Shown: positions 50,468 to 60,241, numbered from the stretch's first letter. The stretch: DNA of 64,000 nt from QKMZ01 sp012965515 (GCA_937879965.1 CALFMP010000049.1:380907-444906), one strand, 5' to 3'. The notes: generated by a model from the letters alone, not told the origin. A program made the numbers and translations.

Positions 50468-51115
50468 ATGAAGTCTTGCACTCAGGCCAAAATCGAAACC
50501 TACTTCGTGAGGTTTCTAGCTTCTGTCGTGGTCGGCGCCGTCGCCTACTTCGCCGCCGAACCCATCGCACAGTACTTCCAGTACAACCTGCCGGATCTGG
50601 CACGTTGGATCGGCACTGGTGTTCTGGCCCTTGGTGGATGGTTCGCCACCAAGAACCTGGTCGATTTCACTACCGACTGTCTCGATGTCCCCTCCGCCGT
50701 TGCTCCTGCCGTGACTTCTCGAAAGCAGGCGGAGCGTCCCACTTCCAAGCAGGCGGAACGCCCGACTGCCAAGCGGCTCCCACAGCTCGCCAAGGCAGCT
50801 CCGGTTCCCGTGGGCATCGTCAACGTCGGTGACAAGCCGCATGTCATCAAGTCTGCGAAGATCACCGCCACGGTGACGAAGAACGATGACGCATCTCTCG
50901 CTGTTACTGTCGTCGTGACCGGCGCCAGCGGCAGTGACTTCAAGGGCAACGGAGGCATCCGTTCAGCTCTCGAAGCCGTCCAGGGCATCGCCTGGTCGAA
51001 TCCGACCAATGCCGGCGGCGGTACTCGTCGCATGGAAGGCAAGATCGCAGCGGGTGCCAATCACCAGGCGGTGATCGGCAAGCTCACTGCCGTCGTCGAA
51101 AGGAAGGGCGCTTAA
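50468..51115 (+). CDS. Membrane protein with KQAERPT repeats and a C-terminal beta domain
   Basis: ATG 50468 follows AAGAGGAGAAAC. The 215 residues have two hydrophobic segments (about 14-32 and 48-64), a basic linker with a repeated KQAERPT unit (about 87-102) and a C-terminal domain (about 115-215) of alternating strands rich in Val, Thr and Gly. No family recognised. Its leader shares 14 identical bases with the gene at 727. Confidence 0.75.
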   Translation: MKSCTQAKIETYFVRFLASVVVGAVAYFAAEPIAQYFQYNLPDLARWIGTGVLALGGWFATKNLVDFTTDCLDVPSAVAPAVTSRKQAERPTSKQAERPTAKRLPQLAKAAPVPVGIVNVGDKPHVIKSAKITATVTKNDDASLAVTVVVTGASGSDFKGNGGIRSALEAVQGIAWSNPTNAGGGTRRMEGKIAAGANHQAVIGKLTAVVERKGA

Positions 51116-51306
51116 CAGCGCAACTGCGCCTGACCGCGCATAGCGCTTTGCGACGCAAAAGCGTTTAGGAAGCGGTCTTTCCTGTCGGCAAACACAAGGG
51201 TCTCGAGGAGTTAGTGAGAGAGGCGCTCGGGTGGCGAGAGTCAGGCTGCATGCTTGGTTTTCGCCGCCCGGCGTTACTTTTTCGAGATCGACAGAGGAGA
51301 AACACG

Positions 51307-51789
51307 ATGATGACAATGCCATCACAGCTGGTGCCGGAGATCGGTGCCCTGGTAATTGTCGACATGCAATCGCAAGGCTTTCCACTTGCCCGTTCCGCTA
51401 TGCGGGGCGTGAAGCGGGAAGTGCGCTTGGCGATGGAGCGTGGCTGGCACATCATCGTCGTGGAATACGACCTCGATTGTGCCGGTGACACAGACAGCGA
51501 TTTGCTTGAGCTCTTGTCCGACTATGCCTTCAAGCATAAGGTCAAGAAAGCGCATGAAAACGGCTCTCGGGAAGTCGTTGAATACTGCGCCAAGCATGGG
51601 CTGCCGACGAAACTGTTTCGCGTCGTCGGTGTGATGACTGACGTTTGCGTGGCGCAGACCTCCTACGGTTTGGTTGGACGTCTGTCCGACTGTACTGTGG
51701 AAGTGGTCAAGTCCGCCTGCGCATGCGCTTTCAGCCGCTACGACTGGAACGAGTTTCCGTCGCATGAACGCCTCCGGCTTGTCGACTAA
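51307..51789 (+). CDS. Isochorismatase-like cysteine hydrolase
   Basis: The 160-residue protein has the family triad: Asp19 in ALVIVDMQ, Lys80 or Lys81 in KVKKAHENG and Cys114 in GVMTDVCVAQT, with the cis-peptide region VMTDVC. The family includes nicotinamidases, isochorismatases and N-carbamoyl hydrolases; the substrate here cannot be told. It is a little shorter than typical members (180-210). ATG 51307 follows AGAGGAGAAAC. Confidence 0.9.
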   Translation: MMTMPSQLVPEIGALVIVDMQSQGFPLARSAMRGVKREVRLAMERGWHIIVVEYDLDCAGDTDSDLLELLSDYAFKHKVKKAHENGSREVVEYCAKHGLPTKLFRVVGVMTDVCVAQTSYGLVGRLSDCTVEVVKSACACAFSRYDWNEFPSHERLRLVD

Positions 51790-51798
51790 AGACAAATT

Positions 51799-51850
51799 CG
51801 TAAGTGGCTCGGGGTTTGCATCGGCAAACCTCTCAGCCCTTACGTTTTAA
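51799..51850 (+). terminator. Terminator after the isochorismatase-like gene
   Basis: CGTAAG/CTTACG encloses GGTTTGC/GCAAACC and is followed by TTTTAAT. Confidence 0.75.
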
Positions 51851-51861
51851 TCCCGGAAAAA

Positions 51862-51924
51862 CTATAAAGGATAGTAAAAATGGAATATGCGATCGCAGAC
51901 CGAGGGAGAATGCTCATTCTCTAG
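51862..51924 (+). promoter_or_regulatory. Promoter-like motif with a 14-codon frame
   Basis: ACTATAAAGGATAGTAAAA matches the recurring motif. AAAGGA also stands eight bases before ATG 51880, which opens a 14-codon frame (MEYAIADRGRMLIL, stop 51922-51924). It may be a leader peptide of the gene at 52081 or coincidence. Confidence 0.35.
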
Positions 51925-52080
51925 TTGCCTTCGAATCGCTTGCAATTTTCTACTTGAAATCGACTGGCTAGGAAGATTGGAAGCCAGTCAAGTAGCGGTT
52001 TAACGTCTTAACCGGTCATATTCGATTGCAGTTTTTCAAACAGTTGTAGACAATGGTCCGGTTTCAATCTCGAGGTAGTA

Positions 52081-52809
52081 ATGAGGAGTTTCCGTCTGGC
52101 TTTTCGCACATTCTTGGCGTGCGCCAGTTTTACAATTTTGCCTCTCGTTGCAATTGCGGACCCTCCGGTAAAACCGGTCGCTGTGCCAGGTCTATCAACA
52201 CAGACTACGGCGCCAGGAACGTCCTCCGTTACCACTATTTTGCCTGAGCCCAGTTCAACATCGGTTGCCAATCCTAAGAACGCAGAGCCGCTAAGACATC
52301 CCGAGCCGTTCAAAGGTGCCGAAGTTGTTGAACCGACTGAAAATCCTCAGATTCTCTCGTTTCCCACTGAAAAGCTGGAAGTGGATTTGCCCAAAGGATG
52401 GACGATTAGAAAACGCGAGGAGAGTGGAAAAATCGAGTATGCATTCAGTGGTCCTCGCAATGCGGATGACACTCAACCAGGAGTTATGTTTTTCCTGCTT
52501 CCGTTCAAACTTTCCGATGAGTTGCCTTCCAATAAGGCCATTCTCGACATCATGATGAAGCCGGGCAAAACCAATTTGAAGAACTTTCAACAACAAGATA
52601 ATGAGCCGCTAGTCATTGATGGGCGTGCGTTCGAAAGCGCAACATTTACAGGGCTCATACCTGATGGAACATCGCTTGAAGGCTTCTTTTACGTCGGCAG
52701 ATTGAAAACAGGTTTTCTCATCTTTACCGGGCGCAACGGCGGCAAATACTTCAAACAGTCAGAAGAAACGCTGCGCGGCATCGTCAAATCATGCAAGGTT
52801 CAAGGATAA
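52081..52809 (+). CDS. Secreted protein, tandem paralogue 1
   Basis: ATG 52081 follows CGAGGTAGTA. The 242 residues have a signal peptide (about 1-26), a Thr/Pro/Ser-rich linker (about 30-90) and a globular domain (95-242) with KLEVDLPKGWTI, a central PLVIDGRAFESATF segment and a FKQSEETLRGIVKSCK end. The same domain forms the whole of the next protein. Probably exported; function unknown. Confidence 0.8.
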   Translation: MRSFRLAFRTFLACASFTILPLVAIADPPVKPVAVPGLSTQTTAPGTSSVTTILPEPSSTSVANPKNAEPLRHPEPFKGAEVVEPTENPQILSFPTEKLEVDLPKGWTIRKREESGKIEYAFSGPRNADDTQPGVMFFLLPFKLSDELPSNKAILDIMMKPGKTNLKNFQQQDNEPLVIDGRAFESATFTGLIPDGTSLEGFFYVGRLKTGFLIFTGRNGGKYFKQSEETLRGIVKSCKVQG

Positions 52810-52830
52810 GATTTCTGGATTGGAGCAAGA

Positions 52831-53427
52831 ATGGCGAGAATTTCTCTAAGGCTTGATGCGATTTCGGTTTTACTAACCGTCGCACTGCTGACTGTTGCTT
52901 TGGCCCGCTCGCAGAATGCCTTCGCCAAGGTCTTTGCTATGTCGATCAAGTCAACGACTGCCGGACCGCAACTTCTCGAGCTTCGTGGAGGCACACAACT
53001 GGAAGCTGTTCTTCCAGCCGGTTACAGATTGGGAATGCTTCCTCTCGGTGATCGGATTACATACATGTTTCTGGGACCTGATGATAAAAACGGAGAGCAC
53101 GCGGTAATGACGGTTGATGTGCTTCCAGTAACAGCAAAAATGTCGAGTTCTCAGGCCGCTTTCAAACAAGTTTTCAGCGCTTACTCAGTTGGATCGAACG
53201 ACTTTAAATCCGCTTTGGGCAAGCCTTTACTTGTTAATGGCATGGTCTTCGATAAAGCCAGTTTTGAGGGGGCAATGGAGGGCAGCAGGTCAAAAGGATT
53301 TGCAGTTGTCGCTCGTATCAAGCAAGGTTTTTGCATAATGGTCGCCAGAGACAAGGAACAGAATTTCAAGAAATCGGAAGCGATCATGGTGGGCATCGTC
53401 AATTCTTGCAAGTTCAAAAAGCAGTAG
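52831..53427 (+). CDS. Secreted protein, tandem paralogue 2
   Basis: ATG 52831 follows TTGGAGC and lies 21 bases after the previous stop, so the two are an operon. The 198-residue product has a signal peptide (about 1-32) and the same domain as its neighbour: LEAVLPAGYRLG, PLLVNGMVFDKASFEG and FKKSEAIMVGIVNSCK align with the equivalents upstream. The linker is missing. The pair arose by tandem duplication. Confidence 0.8.
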   Translation: MARISLRLDAISVLLTVALLTVALARSQNAFAKVFAMSIKSTTAGPQLLELRGGTQLEAVLPAGYRLGMLPLGDRITYMFLGPDDKNGEHAVMTVDVLPVTAKMSSSQAAFKQVFSAYSVGSNDFKSALGKPLLVNGMVFDKASFEGAMEGSRSKGFAVVARIKQGFCIMVARDKEQNFKKSEAIMVGIVNSCKFKKQ

Positions 53428-53514
53428 CAGTAAAGGTATGTTGAAAAGTCGATGCATGCAAAAGTAAAACGGGCAGCTTTCGCCACCCGTCACTTCTCTT
53501 ACGCAATGCGGCTC

Positions 53515-54219
53515 TTAGAACCAACGATTGCGTCGTCCGGCAATTTGTCCATCGTTCAACTCTGTAGTCACACGATTGTTGAGGTTGTCCAGCCTGCTGA
53601 GAAGACTTTGTCTTTCCCAGCCGGACAGCCCGCCTAGTCTCATGTTTGCTTCGTCGCGTCCAATCCTGTCCAATTGTGCGCGCAGATTGTTGGCTTCAAA
53701 TTGATTGAGTCGGCCGTTGCGAACGCCCTGGTCGATGCGGCGTTGAATAAAGGCTTGTCTTTCGTTGATGTTGGCGAAGCCGTAATTGCCTGGTCTGGGA
53801 TTGTAGCCAGGGAATTGCGAAACATTGCCGTAGCCATAATTGGTCAACCTGGTCGCTGCGGTATCGAGCATGCCGATCAGAGCTTGTGCTTCACCGAAAG
53901 TCATTCCGTTAGCTGCATAGTTGGCACTCATGTTGTTGATGCGGTCCAGCTCAGCATTCATATTGATGAATTCATTGTGTGAAATCTGGCCATTTTGTAC
54001 TGCTACGTTCGCATCAGATCGCAATTGTCCGATGCGGTTTTGAATGTTGTTGATAGTCGATATCTGGTGACCGGATGACAGGTTGTTGAAATTGCTGTAG
54101 CCGTTGCCAACCCAGCTTTGCAACAAGTTCGTCAAGTCGTTGGCTTGTGCGCAATTGATGCTCAGAAGCGAGAGAATCGACCCCAGTATAAGTGTTTGTT
54201 TACTTCGTTTTAGAAACAT
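53515..54219 (-). CDS. Secreted Asn/Gly-rich protein with duplicated helical units
   Basis: ATG 54219 follows a strong AAGGAGGAAAC. A signal peptide (about 1-26, CAQA-N) precedes two copies of a roughly 70-residue helical unit: RI.Q....V.NG.......N.....LDRI in the first (about 57-125) and RIDQGVRNGRLNQFEANNLRAQLDRI in the second (about 160-225). The units are joined by a Gly/Tyr/Asn/Pro segment (GYGNVSQFPGYNPRPGNYG). Probably an envelope protein; no family recognised. It faces the paralogue pair from the other strand. Confidence 0.75.
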   Translation of the reverse strand: MFLKRSKQTLILGSILSLLSINCAQANDLTNLLQSWVGNGYSNFNNLSSGHQISTINNIQNRIGQLRSDANVAVQNGQISHNEFINMNAELDRINNMSANYAANGMTFGEAQALIGMLDTAATRLTNYGYGNVSQFPGYNPRPGNYGFANINERQAFIQRRIDQGVRNGRLNQFEANNLRAQLDRIGRDEANMRLGGLSGWERQSLLSRLDNLNNRVTTELNDGQIAGRRNRWF

Positions 54220-54297
54220 TGGGTTTCCTCCTTCCTGGTTGGTTTCACCGGAAGACAGGCATTTTGCCTGCCTTCCAGTTCCGCCAAACTTTTTCGC

Positions 54298-55266
54298 CTA
54301 CATTTCGTGGCCGACCGAAACTACTGTGATAGGTGCTGTTTCTTGCAGCACTACTGCCAGCGGTTGGTCAACAGTGATGACATCGCTGCCGCGGTGCATA
54401 ACGATCGTTGTTTGATCGTTGCCGCCAACGGCGCCGATGGCTACCGATGCTGGGATTCTGCCGGCAATTTCCGGTACTCCGTTAGCCATTCCGGAAGGAA
54501 TTGCATAGGTGGAGACCAGGTGCGGACCTTTGGTTACGGTCATGGTGCCGTAAGCAAGACCAGCGGAGATCGGCATTACTGTGCCAGAGGGGAGGCGCAG
54601 AGTGGTGAACGAAACGGCGTAGGAATCCGGTTCTAATTCCACTACTTTACCCGTCACTACACTGCCTGAAGGAATTGCATAGTTGCCCATGCGGCATTCT
54701 TCGCGGACGGTGCCTGTGATTACGTCACCAGCCTTAACGGTCGCAAACGAAAGTGGTTGGTCTAGTCTGACAGCCATCTTCAGTCCGGCAGGTGCATAGA
54801 GTCTGCGTTCTACCATCGCTACGTTTGCTTCTACTTGATTGGGATCTTTCAAAGTCAAAAGGTAGTTGTTGGCGCGTGCTGAATCGGAAAGGAAGTTCTT
54901 GATCGAGTCAGCCCATTTGTGAGCCAGTTCTTCCGGCGATAAACCTTCCAGTTGAGCGCTGTTTCCATCTGCTGTGGCTACTTTCTGTCCGTCCAGGCAG
55001 ACCACGAAAGCGCCGTTCAACTTTTGCACTGTTACCGCCTCCGGGGCGATGGAGCTGGCGCGTACAAGAGCGTTATCGAGCGCATCTTGTGTTTGCCAGG
55101 CACGCTTTTCCGGTGAAAATCCTTCGGCGGAACCCAGAATTCTGAAAGCGTCCTCGCCACCGAGGGTCACCTTATTGCCGTTGTTGAAACCGGCAAATGA
55201 AGCAGGTACAGCGAAGGAGGCTAACAATGCCAAAGCAAATATTTTGCTCTTCATTGACGTAGACAT
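54298..55266 (-). CDS. Secreted protein with MscS-associated N-domain, paralogue A
   Basis: ATG 55266 follows AAGGAGATAAC. After a signal peptide (1-25) comes a domain (about 30-130) with a DAFRILGSAEGFSPEKRA opening and a VATADGNSAQLEGLSPEELA close. It is like the N-terminal region of cyanobacterial MscS-type proteins (ER...I..RL, then TVTEADA...G). The C-terminal half (about 160-320) is a beta domain with repeated IPSGSVVTGKVVE-like turns, as in VirB10/DUF-type outer barrels. Role unknown, probably in the periplasm. Confidence 0.75.
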   Translation of the reverse strand: MSTSMKSKIFALALLASFAVPASFAGFNNGNKVTLGGEDAFRILGSAEGFSPEKRAWQTQDALDNALVRASSIAPEAVTVQKLNGAFVVCLDGQKVATADGNSAQLEGLSPEELAHKWADSIKNFLSDSARANNYLLTLKDPNQVEANVAMVERRLYAPAGLKMAVRLDQPLSFATVKAGDVITGTVREECRMGNYAIPSGSVVTGKVVELEPDSYAVSFTTLRLPSGTVMPISAGLAYGTMTVTKGPHLVSTYAIPSGMANGVPEIAGRIPASVAIGAVGGNDQTTIVMHRGSDVITVDQPLAVVLQETAPITVVSVGHEM

Positions 55267-55280
55267 GAGTTATCTCCTTA

Positions 55281-56345
55281 TTACATTGTTTGAGTGGATA
55301 CGGCGATGGTAGTCGTTCCGGAAAGTTGCATAAGCATTGGCTCGCCGGAAGGAATTACTACGCCAGGGAAACGTTTGAAGCAAGCGCGGCGGAAAGCTGA
55401 TTGTGTAGCTTCGTCAACCGGTGTGCCTTTCCAGCCGCCGGTGATTACGCCTCTCTTGGCGTTTAAATCAACGGTAACGATACGGTTGTCTTGAACAGCA
55501 ACCGAGACTGGTTGTACATGCTCTGCGGAGGTCGGTTTTGTATGGATCAATTTCCATGCATTCAGTCCACCCAAAATGTGAGCAGTGATGGGAATCTTTT
55601 TGCCGTCCGGCATGCGGATTTCGTAGAATTCAACTGTGAAGCCGTCTTTGCCGGCGTAGTGGTTGGGCAGGAATTGGTCTGCGTCGACAATTTCACCATA
55701 GACCAGCGAGCCGGCCGGAATATAGGTATCAAAAGTTGGTTTGAGAGGAACGTCATGCGTAATGACTGCTTCTACTCTATCGCCCAAGCTGGATGCTTCG
55801 GTGGAGATAGGTGTTGCCAGCTCGATAGGCATGAGCATTTCCGCTGGTGCTACAGCTACTTCGTCGTTGCCGAGAGCCTTAGCGGAAGCAACTGGAGTTG
55901 CGAATTTGCCTGTCAACATGGCGACGTATTTTTCCAATTCTTCAGAGTGTGCCATGCAGGCTCTGATGCTATCAGCCCATTTCTGTGCTAATTGCATTTG
56001 AGTAAGACCGGCTCTGGCTGCGCTGTTTCCGTCAGCGGTGACGATAAGCTTGCCGTCCAATAGTACGGCGGGGTTGCGATTGATGACCTGTACGCTTACT
56101 GCTTCGGGAACGCGATGCAAACTCTTTATAAGGGCATCGTCGAGGCGTTTTTGTACAATTGAAACTCTCTCTGCAGCGGTCATGCCATCTGCGTTCGAGT
56201 CGAGGGCGAACAGCTCGCCACATGCAGTTACTACACGCGTAGTGCTAACAAGTTGAGTTTGTTCGGCTAACGAGACCGTAGCGGCAGACAACACTCCAAC
56301 AGCGGCTAACAACAACGCGATTTTTCCATTCTTTCTCTGGTTCAT
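55281..56345 (-). CDS. Secreted protein with MscS-associated N-domain, paralogue B
   Basis: ATG 56345 follows AAGGATAGG; a GTG three codons upstream is less likely. The 354 residues share the architecture of the gene 14 bases downstream: a signal peptide, LFALDSNADGMTAAERVSIV, LIVTADGNSAARAGLTQMQLAQKWADSI, and a C-terminal beta domain with TYIPAGSLVYGEIVDAD. The tight spacing indicates one transcript for both. Identity is highest in the N-domain, so the C-domains have diverged. Confidence 0.75.
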   Translation of the reverse strand: MNQRKNGKIALLLAAVGVLSAATVSLAEQTQLVSTTRVVTACGELFALDSNADGMTAAERVSIVQKRLDDALIKSLHRVPEAVSVQVINRNPAVLLDGKLIVTADGNSAARAGLTQMQLAQKWADSIRACMAHSEELEKYVAMLTGKFATPVASAKALGNDEVAVAPAEMLMPIELATPISTEASSLGDRVEAVITHDVPLKPTFDTYIPAGSLVYGEIVDADQFLPNHYAGKDGFTVEFYEIRMPDGKKIPITAHILGGLNAWKLIHTKPTSAEHVQPVSVAVQDNRIVTVDLNAKRGVITGGWKGTPVDEATQSAFRRACFKRFPGVVIPSGEPMLMQLSGTTTIAVSTQTM

Positions 56346-56883
56346 CGCGATCACCTATCCTTATAGTTTTGGTTCTTCAACGCTTTTGCGCATCCGGGAT
56401 GACCCAAGGGTGGTGTCAAAGTTCCCACGATGAATTGAAAAGATCGTGAGGAAGATTTTTTTGCGCACTTCGAAAGCCCTTATAACGACAGTGTTTTGGT
56501 GGTGTTTTGGAAATGGCACAGCGGTCGCACAATTACAATTTTTAAAATCTTCAATCGTTGGGGAACCGATCGCTGACTGGAAAGTCATGATTACATCAAG
56601 CGTTTTTTCCTTTATTGAAATCGCGTTTGCTCCGCACAAATAGCGCTTTTGAGTGATACCTCAATTGGTGTGCCGCCGGATGAAACGGCGAGCAATATTG
56701 TGCATGGTTTTTGTAGGCGTGGTGCTTATATGGTGGCGCCAGAATTTTGCGCGGACAAAGCGTGCCTCTTGGAAATCGGCTTGCATTGTCAACTAAGTGC
56801 ACTAGTTGAAAACCGGAATGCTGATCGGGCAAAAGGGCAAACCTCTCGACATTTCCTTTACTAAAGCTTGTAAAAGAGTCGAC

Positions 56884-56938
56884 TAAGCGATAAGGCGCAT
56901 GTCTGAATGCAGTCAGGGCGATATGCGTCTTATTGCTT
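56884..56938 (+). terminator. Long hairpin in the interval before the decarboxylase gene
   Basis: AAGCGATAAGGCGCAT pairs with ATGCGTCTTATTGCTT, with mismatches. A TATACT box (56992-56997) follows and probably drives the decarboxylase gene. The rest of 56346-57123 shows no gene. Confidence 0.4.
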
Positions 56939-57123
56939 GAATGCCTCACGGGGTGGCGCTTTTAGGAATTTGCATCAAAATTAACTATGTTATACTGATC
57001 GTGTTAGAGCACAGTTTTTTGTGCATGTTCGTTGTCCGAAAGGGTCTTATACAGTCAGTTAAGAGCTGAACCCACTCGTTGATCCACGACGCCACATTGA
57101 AAAGAAAAAACTCTGCCAGGCAG

Positions 57124-58542
57124 ATGTCTTCGGCTAACGTGCCGATGCCCGATTTGCAAGCTTCTTCCGATGCGGAGGAAGCGTTTTTGCTTCGGGAAAG
57201 AGTTGCGGCAGTCGTCGCTCGCGAGCGCGCCTCGTTTCATACACCCGGTCATAAAGGGCGTGTGGAGGCATTCAGCAGCAAAAGAGATTTGAGTCTTGAC
57301 ATTGGGTTCGACGTTACTGAATTGCCGGGACTGGACGATCTTAGCCGTCCGGAAGGCATTTTGCTGCAGTTGGAAGAACGCTTGGCGAAACTTTTCGGAG
57401 CTCGCGAATCTTTCATATCAGTCAATGGTGCCTCTGCATGTTTGATGGCATCCCTGATGGCCGCCGCCTCTTTGGGAAAGCGAATTCTAGTGCCGGCCAA
57501 TCTTCATCGCTCCGCTGTCTCCGGTTTGGCGCTCTCAGGGCTTGAGCCTGTGTGGTATCAGCCTCAATGGAACAGCGATTTCGGTTTTTTCGAGGAAGTC
57601 TCTCCGGCAGCGATCGAGAAAGCCTTGAAAGAAAATGCGGTTTCCGCGCTTCTTCTGGTTTCACCTACCTATCAAGGTGCGATGAGTGATGTGGCGGCTA
57701 TAAGCTCACTTTGCCGTAAGCATAATGTCTTACTCATTGTGGACGAAGCGCATGGAGCACATCTGTTATGCGATGAAATTCTGCCTTCTTCCGCCATGAT
57801 GTGGGCGGATATTGTCGTTCATTCAATGCATAAGACCCTGCCTGGACTGACGCAAACAGGGGTGTTGCACATCGGCAATCACAGTCCGTTTGCTCTCAAT
57901 AACCTGCGTTCGTTATTGACTATGGTGCAATCATCCAGCCCGAGCTATCCGCTGATGGTTTCCATCGAAGGCATCGTTGACTACCTTGAAACTGATGCAG
58001 GAATTGCCAAATTGTGGTCGGCTACTGAACTGTCTGAAAAACTGCGCAATGGCGCGGAGCGTGCAGAACGCTATGAGATCTACGAACCCAGAAATGGTGA
58101 ACCGTGGCATGTGTTAATTCGCCCGAAGTTCGAAACTGATTTCCAACGTGAATTGCAAAGTCGAGGCGTAGGCATTGAAGCTATGTTCGGTCGGGCAGCG
58201 CTTTTTCTGATGGGCACAGGAAACAATTTTGATGATTTGTTTTTGACTGTCGACGCCCTGCGCGATATTTCTGAAGGTGCCACCAGTGCTGGTTCTAATG
58301 TCCAAAAGCTTGATGCACCGCCGCTTTTCAAACAGGCAATGTCGCCTGCCGCGGTTCTGCGTCTGCCATCAGATGTGGTGCGTATAGAAAATGCTCTCGG
58401 TCGCGTTTCCTCTGAGTGTATTGCGCCCTGTCCACCCGGCACTCCGGTGGTCGTTCCCGGGCAGTTTATAGAAAAAGAAAGCCTTGCGTATTTGCTGCAG
58501 TTTACTGGTATAAGGAGCTTACGGGTCGTACAAAAAATATGA
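57124..58542 (+). CDS. PLP-dependent Orn/Lys/Arg decarboxylase family protein
   Basis: A fold-type I PLP enzyme of the short SpeA/YaaO-like Orn/Lys/Arg decarboxylase group. It has FHTPGHKGR near the N-terminus, SVNGASACLMASLMA, LVSPTYQGAMSD, VDEAHGAHL (Asp and His of the PLP site) and the Schiff-base Lys237 in SMHKTLPGLTQTGVLH. The C-terminus PPGTPVVVPGQFIEKESL is typical. Decarboxylation of arginine or lysine for polyamines is likely. The start is uncertain: 57124 is chosen; 57145 is also possible and neither has a good ribosome-binding site. Its stop overlaps an ATG of the next frame. Confidence 0.88.
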   Translation: MSSANVPMPDLQASSDAEEAFLLRERVAAVVARERASFHTPGHKGRVEAFSSKRDLSLDIGFDVTELPGLDDLSRPEGILLQLEERLAKLFGARESFISVNGASACLMASLMAAASLGKRILVPANLHRSAVSGLALSGLEPVWYQPQWNSDFGFFEEVSPAAIEKALKENAVSALLLVSPTYQGAMSDVAAISSLCRKHNVLLIVDEAHGAHLLCDEILPSSAMMWADIVVHSMHKTLPGLTQTGVLHIGNHSPFALNNLRSLLTMVQSSSPSYPLMVSIEGIVDYLETDAGIAKLWSATELSEKLRNGAERAERYEIYEPRNGEPWHVLIRPKFETDFQRELQSRGVGIEAMFGRAALFLMGTGNNFDDLFLTVDALRDISEGATSAGSNVQKLDAPPLFKQAMSPAAVLRLPSDVVRIENALGRVSSECIAPCPPGTPVVVPGQFIEKESLAYLLQFTGIRSLRVVQKI

Positions 58543-58613
58543 AGTCTTTGGATGATTTTCGCTTGAGCGGGACTCAAAAACCCGCAGCAACAGACCGAAC
58601 ACGGAGAAACCAC

Positions 58614-60209
58614 ATGGAAGTAATCCCCGCTGCTGACGACCTATCCTCGTTCCTGGCTATATTGCCGCCCGCAATCCGAGCTATTCTGGAAAAGGATTCG
58701 ACAGGACTTTACGAGGTCGTGCTTGACCTCGGACGGCTGCCGGAGGCACGATTTCTGGACAGGCACACGCTTGTATTGTCCGACGAACCGGTAAGTGAAG
58801 TCGACCTGGAGAAGGCAATTGAAAGAATCGGCCAATTCTCCGGCGATAACCGTGCCGGTATCGAACGAACGCTGCACAGAATTTCCGCATTGCGAAATCG
58901 TTCCGGAAAAATCATTGGTTTGACTTGCCGTGTCGGTCGCGCCATCAGCGGAACGATTAACGTTATTCGTGACCTGGTTGAAAGCAATAAATCGATTCTT
59001 TTCCTCGGACCACCCGGTGTCGGTAAGACTACCAAGCTGAGAGAAATGGGACGTGTGCTCGCCGACGAACTCGGCAAGCGCGTCATCGTTATCGATACTT
59101 CCAATGAAATTGCCGGTGACGGCGATGTTCCTCACCCTGCGATCGGGCGAGCACGCCGTATGCAAGTGGCCCATCCTAGCGAGCAGCACGCTGTCATGAT
59201 CGAGGCGGTTGAAAACCATACTCCCGAAGTAATCATCATTGACGAAATCGGAACCGAGCAAGAAGCTGCCGCCGCTCGAACCATCGCCGAGCGTGGCGTC
59301 ATGCTGATTGGCACGGCGCACGGAAATGCGCTCGACAATTTGCTTAAGAATCCGACGCTCGTCGACCTGGTCGGCGGCATTCAGTCGGTGACCTTGGGTG
59401 ATGACGAAGCGCGTCGCCGCGGAACCCAAAAGACTGTTTTGGAACGCGCAGCTCAGCCCACTTTCGATGTCTGTATCGAAATTCTCGATCGCCAGACATT
59501 GGCAGTTCATCGTGATGTTGCCGGATCGGTCGACCAATTGTTGCGTGGTTGGAAAATCCACCCAGAGATCAGAAAAAGAGACGAGTCAACAGGCGATTTT
59601 GCAGTCGTTCAAAAGCAAGAACCGATTGTTACAGCCGCATCTGCAGACGGGCTTGCCGCCTTCTCACAGGATTGGGGCAACCCCCAGGATACACACCTCA
59701 AAGTTTATCCTTATGCAGTAAGTAAGGGGTTGCTCGAACGCGTTGTAAAAACGCTCCAACTGCCGATCGAAGTCGTCAAATCAATCGACGAAGCTGATGC
59801 GATTCTAGCCCTCAAGAGTTATGCTCGCGCTGGAGCGAAGATATATTCGCTTGCCGAAGCACAACAAGTTCCGGTTTACGTGGTGAAGAGCAATAATCTG
59901 CCACAGATTCAGAAAGTGCTGCGCGAAGCGCTGCATCTTGATGAATCGGCAATTGGTGCCGTCGACATCGAAGAAGATGTGGATGAAACCGAAATAGCTC
60001 TCGAAGAAGCACGTCAGGCTATCACTCGTGTGGTCGATCGGATGGAGCCCATCGAGCTTGCGCCTCGCCGTTCTTACATTCGCCGCCTGCAGCATCAGCT
60101 GGTTGAGCGTTTCAATTTGAGCAGCCGCTCTGTCGGTGACGAACCGATGCGACGTCTGCGCATCTTGCCGCCGGCAAGTTCGCAAAATCAGAAGATCGGT
60201 TATATCTAA
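58614..60209 (+). CDS. Ycf45-like protein: SpoIIIAA-type AAA ATPase with R3H domain
   Basis: The 531-residue protein has an N-terminal region and a SpoIIIAA-like ATPase core with Walker A GPPGVGKT (132-139) and Walker B VIIIDEIGTEQEA. A linker follows, then a C-terminal domain with an R3H segment (PRRSYIRRLQHQLVERFNL...GDEPMRRLRIL), which binds single-stranded nucleic acid. Chloroplast Ycf45 and cyanobacterial homologues share this layout. ATG 58614 follows GGAGAAACCAC; ATG 58539 overlaps the decarboxylase stop (ATGA) and would add 25 residues. The tight link to the decarboxylase suggests one operon. Confidence 0.9.
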   Translation: MEVIPAADDLSSFLAILPPAIRAILEKDSTGLYEVVLDLGRLPEARFLDRHTLVLSDEPVSEVDLEKAIERIGQFSGDNRAGIERTLHRISALRNRSGKIIGLTCRVGRAISGTINVIRDLVESNKSILFLGPPGVGKTTKLREMGRVLADELGKRVIVIDTSNEIAGDGDVPHPAIGRARRMQVAHPSEQHAVMIEAVENHTPEVIIIDEIGTEQEAAAARTIAERGVMLIGTAHGNALDNLLKNPTLVDLVGGIQSVTLGDDEARRRGTQKTVLERAAQPTFDVCIEILDRQTLAVHRDVAGSVDQLLRGWKIHPEIRKRDESTGDFAVVQKQEPIVTAASADGLAAFSQDWGNPQDTHLKVYPYAVSKGLLERVVKTLQLPIEVVKSIDEADAILALKSYARAGAKIYSLAEAQQVPVYVVKSNNLPQIQKVLREALHLDESAIGAVDIEEDVDETEIALEEARQAITRVVDRMEPIELAPRRSYIRRLQHQLVERFNLSSRSVGDEPMRRLRILPPASSQNQKIGYI

Positions 60210-60241
60210 AATCTTGAGTGAGTTTTGATCTGAATCTGACA

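Noticed and set aside
51888..51895. HIP1-like GCGATCGC octamers, a cyanobacterial genome mark
   Set aside because: I see only about four in 64 kb (near 10602, 16127, 20727 and 51888), little above chance at this base composition, so this is not HIP1 enrichment.
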